Below are positions 13,791-22,349 of a DNA stretch of 37,447 nt, piece by piece. The stretch comes from Protostelium mycophagum (lineage: Eukaryota; Evosea; Variosea; Protosteliida; Protosteliaceae). Each line of letters begins with the position of its first letter. Positions within the stretch are counted from its first letter, which is position 1. The notes beneath the pieces were generated by a model. It saw only the letters and a program-made list of their open reading frames with translations, ran no database searches and was not told the origin of the DNA. The translations under genes were made by a program, and so were the position numbers. Where the stretch lies: contig KV920967.1 of the NCBI GenBank assembly GCA_002081555.1, forward strand, positions 5,721 to 43,167. The letters are read 5' to 3'.

Positions 13791-13947
13791 ACAAATAAAA
13801 TGATATGTGACTTTATTTGTCACTCAATGATCAGACAAGATGCAGAACTCCCCACAGTCCCTCTCTAAAAACATTTCTATTATTAGGATTCTTGATAGAA
13901 AAAAACAACTATTTGTAGCATGTATTAATAATAATGTTATTCTTGCA

Positions 13948-14740
13948 TTACTCGAAGACCTTTACTCTCTCCTCCAAAGAAGCGAATGTCTTCTCGCTGG
14001 GTGGGGCCGCGGGCTCACCAAAAGGCATCTGTGCGACAAGGCTCCATGTTTCAGGGACATCGAATTCCAGCTTGACCTGTACATGTCAATCTACAATGAT
14101 ACATAATGTCAAATGTCGCAACCTGTCCGTCGATGAGGGGGTTGTAGTGCTGAAGGGAGCAGCCAAGGCCTTCCGCCTCCAAAGCAGTCCAGACGATGTA
14201 CTGAAGAATGCCGTTCGACTGTTGAGCCCAGTCTGGGAATCTATCCTGTGTAGTGTTATAAATTGGGAGGTGATGTAATCTGGCGAGATAAATCAATACC
14301 TGGTAGAGGGCGAATTTCTCCTGGAATGTGCGGACAACTGATTGATCCTCAAAGAAGAGGACAGTTCCATGTCCAGCTCTAAAACAGCCGTTGATCTTCC
14401 CTTCTGTCTGTTGGAATTGTTCGGGGGTTGTGACCTTCTCCAGAGACTGCATCCGATCATTTACATCGTGTTATGAGCGACATGAACCCTACCTCTTTAG
14501 TAAGGTCCCAGAGTCTCTCGTGGTGCTTGCCAAACAAGACGATGGCTCTGCCAGATTGGGAATTGAAGGAAGAAGGGCATTGTTTCACTGCCTCTTTCAC
14601 GATCTCAACAATCTTAGCGTTAGAGATCGGGCTCTTGTTTGATAGAGCGTAAAATGATCTGGTCTCTCGTCAAAATCATCTTCCCAGATCGATCATTTTC
14701 ACCTTCGGGCTGCAACAGCGGTGAAAAAGGTGGCGCTCAT
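13948..14740 (-). CDS. Nitroreductase-family oxidoreductase, Frm2/Hbn1 type
   Basis: FMN-dependent NAD(P)H oxidoreductase fold. Yeast relatives Frm2 and Hbn1 act in oxidative-stress and lipid signalling; bacterial relatives reduce nitroaromatics. Exons in transcript order: 14740-14703, 14658-14493, 14446-14300, 14245-14123, 14076-13948 (200 aa, as in yeast). The sequence opens MSATFFTAVAARRSFYAL (FMN-phosphate arginines RR), then SSFNSQSGRAIVLFG (the N-S-Q flavin segment), ALEAEGLGCSLQHYNPL (the family signature for the second flavin contact) and the C-terminal PFGEPAAPPSEKTF. The identity is secure. The physiological substrate is unknown. It lies 310 bp downstream of C9orf72 on the same strand. 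Confidence 0.92.
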
Positions 14741-15050
14741 CTTGTGTTCAGGATGTGGAGAGATAATAAGTGGTCTTGATCGGCGGCTTGACACAAAGAG
14801 CTTCCCGGTTTCCGAAGGTTCTCGGAGATTTTCGCGAGTTTCGGAAATTATCGGAGCATTTCATTCAAATGCTCACGCATGCCCGATTTGCAGTGGCACA
14901 GTGTTCACGTAGCTATTAGCGTAGCTATTAGCGTAGCTAGCGTGAAAATCACCATAGATAACGTAATGAAGATCTCGACCACATCAGTGGCATCTCTGTT
15001 GTTTATTGTTAACCCTCTTCCTTCTTACAAAATGTTACACATTCATCCTC
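14741..15050. other. C9orf72 to nitroreductase intergenic region
   Basis: 310 bp holding the C9orf72 3' UTR and the nitroreductase promoter. It contains a short tandem repeat at 14909-14941 and a local run of TCGGA/TTCCGA palindromic bits near 14805-14860. A + strand open frame of 63 codons here has no support. Confidence 0.5.
14909..14941. repeat. Tandem 12-bp repeat, GTAGCTATTAGC
   Basis: Two exact copies of GTAGCTATTAGC followed by a shortened copy GTAGCTAGC, giving about 2.7 units. The last copy creates the palindrome GCTAGC. It sits in the presumed nitroreductase promoter region. Confidence 0.75.
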
Positions 15051-17531
15051 TCAAAAACTCTCGAAAAGTTCGATAAATTTCAACTCCTGCCAAAATCAGT
15101 CTCGTTTATAACCGTGACTTCACGTGTACAAAACCGTGGCCAAAAAAATAAATGTTGAGAAATTAAATTCAAAAATAAAATCCATCTACAACTCACTATG
15201 AAAAAGGCGGGGTCACCCGCCAGCATCACGTAGATACCGGGATAAAGTTTCTCAGCAATTCCGAGCAGTAAATAAAAATCACTCTCTTGTGTCAACTCCA
15301 TATCCACCCTTATCCTCTTAACTGTGTTTGCATCCAGCTGTCTGACGTTGCTCCGCTCACTGTTTAATACGTCAATCTACAATGAACTGTCCATCTACAA
15401 TACGTTTATCCGCGATGTACAATTGTACCAAGTCCGCATACAATAAAAATGATCACGAAATTTCGGCGAAATTTCCACGAAATCTACCCACATCTCGGCC
15501 TGTACATATTTGATGAGGTGTATGGCCTTCCGAACCAATAATTTTATAGATTGTGTCAAAAATGGCATTCGGAGAAATGTCGGATATAAATACAATTCTC
15601 CAAGTAATCGGTCAGTGAGGGGGGCCCCCGCCCTCACCACACGGAAAAGTTCTTGAGATTTCCACGGATTTTCTACATTTCTGCCCTCGTTGTCGACACA
15701 CATGCGAAGGTAGTCGCGGCGGATGATGTTGTATTCGTGGAACGGGGGGGTCTGCTTCACAATAAACTGGTTGAGATCTACAACGGTACTTGGGAGCATA
15801 GATTGAATGATATCTTCCTCTGAAATACTCGTCTGTGTTTTGTAAATATCTGATGTAAATGTATTTTCTTTCAAAATTTTTTGAGACTTTCTACTTGCAA
15901 TTTTCTGACCGGAAAATTGTTAAGACTGAATTTTCACTGAAATCTCATGGAAATTTCACAAACGACAAAAGCTTACCCCAACTATACCCTGTATGGCCAG
16001 GTCCGGAATAAATGTCCGTGGCGGTTTACAATGAGATGACCTCTCCCTCTCGTCCCAACTGATCATAAACATAGACAATGAATCTATAAACTGGCATTCT
16101 CAGTACTTTAACGATAGATCGCCAAATATGCGTGAGTTGAAGGAACTTGCGTCTACAATGGTCCCTGATGCCTGCAGAGCAGAGCTTCTGACGACATTCT
16201 TAAATATCTCGAATGATGGTCGTATCTCAATACAATTTTTTGTATTTTATATTTGTGAAGAGAAGATTAAAATCAATTTGAAATACCGTCTCGTACCATA
16301 TTGATCTTGTCCACGTCATCACCCAATATCACTGTGCTCCCATGCGTTTGTAGATATGACGTCAGCACCCTAGACAGAAATTCTACCGAATATAACGAGG
16401 GCTGGTGAACGAAGGTTTTGTGCAGGCGTATTGGTGGTAGTGAAGAGTGGAAGATATCTTCCATTTTTGAAACGAAAGATTGCAGTTGTAGAGAGAACAC
16501 ACTGATGGCTGTGGCCCAAGACTTTGAGCGTCAGAATTTATAACCGAAGATTTTGGCGGGAAGAATGGGTGAAAAAAATTGAAAATCATTGGGGAGAATG
16601 GGTCGAGATATCTCACTTTTGACAAGAGTGTCTGTAGCTTCGTGACGAGTTGAAGCATTCCTGAAAACTTTTAATAATTCATTTAAATGTGCAGTGGGGT
16701 GATAGGGATTAGTTTCTTGAAGAAAAACAAAGTATATTCACTCCACTTTGCCGTAGCTTTGCACAGAGAGTTTCTATATCCTCAAAAAATAATTGTACCA
16801 CATATACACGTGTTTTGTTTTATCTAGACCTTGCTGTTTTCATTTTTGAAACATCAAGAAAACAGGCTGTGTTGCCCAAAAGTGAAATAAATTAAACAGA
16901 GGGCCCAAACTCACTGTCCTCCACGATAGTATGCAGCAGCAGGTACTTTCTGTAGTGCTCGATCTTGACCACAATGGATAGAGAGAATCGATTAGAGGTG
17001 GAATTATTGTAGTTGCCTGAGAAGATGAAAGATGTGAAGCAGTAGCCGATCTCTGATAAAAGATGAAATTTCGATTCGACGGCATTTTCCAAAATCGACT
17101 CTTCTCTGGCCAGTTCTCCACATAATGTCTGTCTCGATATAGTGATCAAATTCTCTTCTGATAACGTCTCAATGCCTGACCAAACGTGTTCCATTCTGGG
17201 TCCTGAGATGTTATCCCATCTGGAGACAAGAATACTGCTAATCCATCGACTATCACCCGGTAAAACGCTGAAAATATTTCTTGCCACTCTTTTTGTTGAG
17301 GTAGTAACTGTTGAATTAGAATTCATGAATAATTATACCTCCACACTCACGTGATTTAGAAGTGGTCTGTTTTGTCTTATCTGAATTTGATCCAAAATAA
17401 CGCCAGAAAGTTGACCAAGTAGAACCATCTGAAGATTCTGACATCATGCCTGATGATCCTTCCATAGAAGAGTTCAGCTTATACTCTTTATTTTCCTCCG
17501 TGGGCGGCGTTGCCGCCCCTGTTCGACTCAT
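15051..17531 (-). CDS. C9orf72-like DENN-domain protein
   Basis: Homologue of human C9orf72, the longin-DENN subunit that with SMCR8 and WDR41 forms a GAP complex in autophagy and lysosome signalling. Exons in transcript order: 17531-17351, 17307-16915, 16773-16747, 16660-16617, 16521-16297, 16225-16157, 16090-15977, 15832-15488, 15316-15197, 15086-15051 (517 aa; human 481). Key matches: ILVSRWDNISGPRMEHVW (human YWDNILGPRVRHIW), SYLQTHGSTVILGDDVDKIN (human HLQTCGCSVVVG), FIVKQTPPFHEYN (human TVKQMPPCHEHIYN), LVRKAIHLIKYVQ (human HRKALTLIKYIE) and VDMELTQESDFY (human IDLDLTAEGDLN). The tiny last exon ends ELFESF, like human VLMTF. An extra Ser/Thr-rich N-terminus of about 60 aa precedes the longin part. 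The join 16225-16157/16090-15977 uses a GTAGAC donor and removes an in-frame TGA. Confidence 0.93.
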
Positions 17532-17846
17532 CTTTTGTTGTCTTTGCAAGATCGCTTTTGTTCCGTTTTTTGGACCAAATTTTCGAGACGGTAGGGGGGA
17601 GGGAAAGATTGATTTTGGCGGGGGGGAGGGAAGGAGTCGAGCCTCCTTTGACGTTCTCTGCCTTTTTCTCGAGTTGCACCAAGACGGGTCTGTCTTTTGA
17701 TGATCTTGACCAATTGAATTTCAAGAGACAAAGAATAAGGGATTTGGTCTATGAAAAAAGAGTGTCTTTGTCCTCTGAAATCTTTGATTGATCTTGATTT
17801 CTCATCTTTATCACCATTCCATATGATCTGACTCCATGCAGAAAAA
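17532..17846. promoter_or_regulatory. Divergent promoter between C9orf72-like gene and eS19
   Basis: 315 bp between the start codons of two genes pointing away from each other, so it must serve both. It includes a G-rich block (17588-17638) with several runs of three or more G on the + strand, interrupted by an AT stretch, which could form a G-quadruplex. No TATA box is obvious at a fixed distance from either start. Confidence 0.55.
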
Positions 17847-18506
17847 ATGGCCTCTGAGACCACTACAGCTCCCGTAAGCAGATCTGCCACAGTCAGAGAT
17901 GTCCCCGCCGACAAGTTCATCGATGCCTACAGCAGATTCTTGAAGCGCAGTGGACGTGTTACCGTCCCCAAGTGGGCCGAGCTCGTCAAGACCGGATATG
18001 CCAAGGAGCTCGCTCCCACCAACCCAGATTGGTTCTACATCCGTGTTGGTCAGTCGATATCTTTACCTTTTTAAGGATCAAACATTTATTCCTGACTCGT
18101 TCATAGCCTCCGTCGCCAGAAAGGTCTACTTGAGCGCTGGAATCGGTATCGAGGAATTCAGAAGAATCTATGGTGCCAAGAAGAACAGAGGATCAAAGCC
18201 CGGCCACCGTACTCTTGGCTCTGGAGCCATCGTTCGTGCTGTTCTGAAGCAGCTTGAGAAGCTGGCTGTCATCGAGAAGGACCCCAAGGGGTAAGCTTTT
18301 GCACATTTAAACTTATTAATATCTTATTTGGAGAGTCAGTCTTGCTTTTATCTTGATTTATATTGATGATCTCATCCATTTCTCAATCCCTATCATGATC
18401 ACACTCTTAACAACCTTGCAGTGGAAGAAGAATCACCGTGACCGGTCAGAGAGATCTTGACAGAATCTCAGGACACGTCATCAACAACAAGGTGCGCCGC
18501 AACTAA
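17847..18506 (+). CDS. RPS19: Small-subunit ribosomal protein eS19
   Basis: Structural protein of the 40S head, needed for 18S rRNA 3'-end maturation. Exons: 17847-18048, 18107-18290, 18422-18506 (156 aa; human 145). Family landmarks: DVPADKFIDAYSRFLKRSG, VPKWAELVKTGYAKELAP, NPDWFYIRVASVARKVYL, AGIGIEEFRRIYG, LEKLAVIEKDPKGGRRITV and GQRDLDRISGHV. There is a short N-terminal extension ahead of TVRDV. Codon choice is biased to C/G-ending codons, as expected for a highly expressed gene. The phase-1 and phase-2 introns are clean GT-AG. Divergent from the C9orf72-like gene, convergent with the sigma adaptin (338 bp). Confidence 0.97.
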
Positions 18507-18844
18507 TTTCGTCTCGATTGGCAAGGTGCAATAAAGCGGGAAATCCATTCGGGTTGAATCGTTCGAATCATTTCTCATCTTTTCCTTCCTCTTTCTTTTC
18601 CCGCCAAAAGTCTGCTTCGTCTGTTTGTCTGTGAGCGTGTGGTTGTCGTTAGACGGGAGCAGATGGAAGACTATTTTAGTTTGTGGCTTCCTTTTAGTGC
18701 TGTTGCTCTGTTCTTCCGCGCACTTTGTGAACAAGGGCAATAAATTGTACATCTTGTCTGCCTGAAGACATGATGAAATATATAACCAGTGAAAAAGGGA
18801 TAAAAACAAGGGGTTTCATTTTGGATTTATAATGAGCGATAGTT
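18507..18844. other. Convergent 3' region between eS19 and sigma adaptin
   Basis: 338 bp between two facing stop codons. AATAAA signals occur near 18530 (+ strand, eS19) and near 18741. No coding potential is apparent; minus-strand open frames here overlap the sigma adaptin end and are shadows. Confidence 0.6.
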
Positions 18845-19552
18845 CTATATGGTACCGGGCTTGCCTCCATCTCCAGGGTTCTCCTGAAGGGCGTCTTGCG
18901 TGGCAATGAGACGTAGCACTGTTTTCTCGCTGGTTTCTTGCAGCTCTCCGGCGATCATGAGCTCGTCTAAAATGTAATAGGCCTGGATAGGACATTCAAT
19001 CGATGAAAAGAAGATGACAAAAATAAAAAGAGATGATTACCTTGTGGAAATTGAAGATGAGATCGAGCTCACAAACCTGACATTTGATTCAGAGGATGTT
19101 CATCGATGAAAATACAGAACTTACATTTCCGAAGTATCGGTCGAGTATCTTGACAAAATGGTGGGTGATCTCCAAAGTCAAAAGCTCATTGTCGTTTTTA
19201 TCAACACCCATGATGAAATACAGACTGGCGTATCTGCACGACTTAAATACGCCTTTGAAACCCCATATCGATGAATGAAAGACAGGTTGAATTCTGACCT
19301 TCTAGCGACTATCTTGTAATCCTTGTATTCAAGAAAGTTGCACAGCTTTGGAGATCTGTTGAGAACCATGCTGCCGACCTCTCTGACGATTCTTTGCTTC
19401 TCCTTTGGTGTGAACATAGAATACCATTTAGTAAGACGGGTCTTGCCCTGTCGACTGAGGAGAAGAACGAAGTGAAACTAAATACATCATCAGCCAAGAT
19501 AGACAACCTATAGAATAGAATTCTGCGTCGTCTTTTTGTTGCTCACCGTCAT
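18845..19552 (-). CDS. AP-1/AP-2 type clathrin adaptor sigma subunit
   Basis: Small sigma chain of a heterotetrameric clathrin adaptor, sorting cargo at the trans-Golgi/endosomes (AP-1) or plasma membrane (AP-2). Exons in transcript order: 19552-19547, 19477-19299, 19233-19125, 19076-19041, 18982-18845 (155 aa, typical). The sequence [72 protein letters not shown] and [16 protein letters not shown] is the sigma/longin fold almost without change. The C-terminal LQENPGDGG and the [17 protein letters not shown] block favour AP-1 sigma over AP-2. The first coding exon is only six bases (ATGACG), set by phase and by the need for MTFHFVLL. Divergent from the OB-fold gene, 118 bp between starts. Confidence 0.95.
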
Positions 19553-19670
19553 CCTTTAGAGGTGGATTTCCGGGTTGGTGCGGTTGGGAGATGACTCGGC
19601 GATCTGATATCACCCCAAGATCAGTTGTAGAAAACCGACATAACAATCGTATACGATAGCAGCAGCACTC
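19553..19670. promoter_or_regulatory. Short divergent promoter, sigma adaptin / OB-fold gene
   Basis: Only 118 bp separate the two start codons on opposite strands, so both promoters and 5' leaders share this space. No recognisable core element. Confidence 0.5.
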
Positions 19671-20262
19671 ATGTCTCAACAGAACGTAGAACAAACCACG
19701 CCAGCCAAACGTCCGGCTGTATGTGAGTCTCGATTTGAGTGATCAGTCATGTGACATAACACAGTCACCCAAGTCAGCAGAGTAGAGCCAAGTAGATGTG
19801 GATACAACTTAAAGCTCAAGGTGGTTTACATGAATAATGTTGTCGAGAAGACGAGAATAGATGGAACCAAAGTTCGTATTGCAGAATGTCTTGTGGGAGA
19901 TGAGAGTGGTAGCATAATCCTAACCGCCCGAAATGGTATGACTTTGGTTACATCGATTTTATCAATCAATTCAGATAATGACGTATCATCTCCTTTATCA
20001 AAATCATGATTGATCTGTCTTAGAACAGATAGACAAAGTCCAACCAGGGAAATCTATCATCGTACGAAACAGTAAAATAGACATGTTCAAAGGATTTATG
20101 AGATTGGCTGTCGATAAGTGGGGGAAAATAGAGGTGAGTTTTGGTACCTCACGCATGCGAGCTAAACATAAACAGGTCTCACCAGAAGGATTCAGTTTCC
20201 AGCCAAATGTTAATAACAACTTGTCTCACATAGAGTATGAGCTTGTCGCGGTCGAGGAGTAA
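19671..20262 (+). CDS. Small single-OB-fold nucleic-acid-binding protein (SOSS-B / At4g28440-like)
   Basis: One OB fold, probably binding single-stranded DNA or RNA. Exons: 19671-19722, 19765-19935, 20024-20133, 20176-20262 (139 aa). The order PAKRPAVFTQV, NLKLKVVYMNN, RIAECLVGDESGSIILTARN, GKSIIVRNSKIDMFKGFMRL and AVDKWGKIE matches the plant proteins of the At4g28440 type and, more loosely, human SOSS-B1/B2 (NABP2/1). The first intron uses GTGAGT at 19723, which gives the conserved PVFT join. Function is inferred only. Plant relatives are uncharacterised; SOSS-B proteins act in double-strand-break repair and in Integrator. Confidence 0.9.
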
Positions 20263-21040
20263 TACAATGTCATCTATCACAAGGCTCTCTTTATTATTGA
20301 ACTTCTCATTTTGAATACTGCACGTGGACGAGCCACAGCTCTATTTTTGTCAACATGTACATGATGAAGAAACATCCACCGTTGCATCATGAAGCCGCAT
20401 AGCTCTGTTGCCTCCATGATGCTGTTATAAGATACGGAACCACTTGATGTCGTCTTCTGTTGGGAGGTGGAGGATTGATCAAATTTTAACAGGCTCAAGA
20501 CTCTTTGAAGAAAATTATATTGAGATTAACATTTGGTACACCGGACAGGTCATTGGTGAAGTGAACATCCTAGGGAGAGGAACTGTACAACTGTATTGTG
20601 TTGGTAATAGTGACAGATTTTCCTGGCATGCAGCCACGGTAATATGTTATGTTGCCCTCATTTTTGCAGAGACTTACTTGATGAGCAAAAAATCGAACCA
20701 GTCACTGTCCTAAATCAAAGTTGCAGTTGACCAAGGACTAAAAATGAACATGGAGAACGATCATCACATTTACAAATCCAGAATTTACTTTATTTCTGTA
20801 TGTTTTGAATATTCCAGCTGGCAGAGAGTCAAAGTTCGCATGTTTGTGAACAAAAGAACGTGTTTGTCACAGTAGAAGATGTTTTTTCGACATTTCAATT
20901 TTTCAATTTTCCAGGAATGGCAGAGGTACATATTACCTGAGGCTGAGGTATATTGCCTCTTTATTTGTGATCAAGTGTATGCAAAAAATATCAAATGTAC
21001 ATAAATTGGACTGTCATATATTCAATTGTTATTTTTGGAT
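20263..21040. other. Unresolved stretch with open frames on both strands
   Basis: 778 bp between the OB-fold stop (+) and the Mpv17-like stop (-). A + strand frame at 20444-20713 reads like protein (for example WYTGQVIGEVNILGRGTVQL). On the minus strand, a terminal-exon-like frame after an AG at 20568-20569 runs to a TGA at 20495 (VHFTNDLSGVPNVNLNIIFF). The two are antisense to each other, so at most one is real. I could not chain either to a start codon with clean splice sites, and I recognise neither. The gap is larger than at other convergent pairs here, so a small gene is possible. Confidence 0.3.
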
Positions 21041-21841
21041 CTATTTTTTCAATCTCTTGCTGGTGATTGATAAGAATGCATTCCAGAATAATGCGACAAA
21101 ATTGCCAAAAAGAGCTCTGAGAGGAGGTGGTACTGTCCTAAACTATTGGGTGCGTGAGTTGTTGAAGTGAAGAAAATGCGAGGTGCTTTTTATTACAAAT
21201 TTATTCACGAAAGTGCAGAATAATCTTCTCACATTTATGTATTGTGCAGGTGCCCAGACTCTCCAGTGCTGTGCGAGCTGTTTTGGGAGGGACATACTCA
21301 GATTATCAATAGATTCGTCCAGAGTTTGTCCTCCAGTCAGAGACATGAACATAATGAAGAAGGAATTGATCAGAGGCGCGGAGATCAGTTGATCTAAAAG
21401 AATCCGAAGGATAACGTCCAGACGTCCTGTTCGTCCCTTCATAATGTCAGATGAATAACAGGGCTAGCGCACCTTGAAGATTTTGTCCAAAAATTGATAC
21501 CAGAAATGAATATAACTGTTGAGAAGAAGCCCATACGAAGCGAAACGAAGAGTACGGAGAGGGCTATATTCGGGTCTCTTTTTCAATTCGTTGCCCTGAT
21601 GATTATGTTAAAGGGCATTTCATTTCTGCGTATTCAACCTTTTCGGTGCTCGATGCGAGCCTTGGCCATACAACCTGACCTAACACATCACCGAAGGCGG
21701 CCATCACTGCCCCGGTTATGGCCTGTTTCATCATCAAAATCGAACTCGAAGATCTCGTACCTTGGTGCGCAATGGGTGAATCGCAAGCTGTGCCAGATAC
21801 GCCATTGTATACTCTGCAAGAATCTGCTTCATTTTGCCCAT
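21041..21841 (-). CDS. Mpv17/PMP22 family membrane protein
   Basis: Small four-helix protein of the inner mitochondrial or peroxisomal membrane. Exons in transcript order: 21841-21761, 21722-21675, 21595-21473, 21436-21233, 21142-21041 (185 aa, typical). Family signatures are all present and in order: LAIHPLRTKAITGAVMAAFG then D-V-L-G-Q (first helix), RFASYGLLLNSYIHFWYQFL (family GxxxGPxxHxWY; here S-Y replaces the usual G-P), RILLDQLISAPL (DQxxxxP), WRVWAPAQYINFRTVPPPLR (W-P-x-x-Q-x-x-N-F; Ala-Pro here) and ALFGNFVALFWNAFLS (RxLxxNxxxLxWNxYLS). A second in-frame ATG at 21832 could be the start. Human MPV17 guards mtDNA maintenance; the role here is inferred. Confidence 0.93.
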
Positions 21842-22349
21842 TGCTTGTGTTTTGTTTTTGTTCCCGTGTCCCTGTTTTGACTCATTACAACTCCACAAAC
21901 AGGAGACACGGCGACCTTTTCCGCACAAGGAGCAGTCAGAGGGTCCCTGAGATCGTCTAACCCGAACGATTTTATGGTTGAATGTGGGCATATCTCACAG
22001 CCGAAACCAGGAAATACAATATAATATGCAGCTGTTGAAGGTCATCTTTCGTCGTAATTTTTTGCAGGTGTTTAGAGACTGTGCACACTATTTGTGACAC
22101 GTGTGCACAGCTTTGTAAAGAAACGCCAAATTCTGTTAACTGCTTCATTGCAATCTGGAGTATTCTGTCATCAACAGGATACTCAAAAGAAACTCAATCA
22201 TCTACAATTGAATTTTACAAATTCCTTTTTTTATTTGCAGATCTGTGGAACTCAGCAAACACTATATTTTGGGGCTAAATCAGGTGAGAGCAACGGAATC
22301 TTCAGGGAAATACAATCATCGACGATGAACACAGAACAGACAATGTTTA
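21842..22349. other. NELF-A to Mpv17-like intergenic region
   Basis: 508 bp, both flanking genes on the minus strand. It should hold the NELF-A 3' UTR and the Mpv17-like promoter. It includes a perfect 10-bp inverted repeat at 22079-22110. A minus-strand frame upstream of and in phase with the Mpv17-like ATG is open to 21991, but I see no support for an earlier start. Confidence 0.5.
22079..22110. repeat. Perfect 10-bp inverted repeat (CTGTGCACAC / GTGTGCACAG)
   Basis: Arms 22079-22088 and 22101-22110 are exact reverse complements, with a 12-nt spacer. Each arm contains the palindrome GTGCAC. Could be an RNA hairpin in the NELF-A 3' UTR or a binding site pair. Confidence 0.7.

Noticed and set aside
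16091-16156. Selenocysteine or stop readthrough at the in-frame TGA of the C9orf72-like gene
   Set aside because: A phase-0 GT-AG intron removes the TGA and improves the family match; no selenocysteine element was seen.
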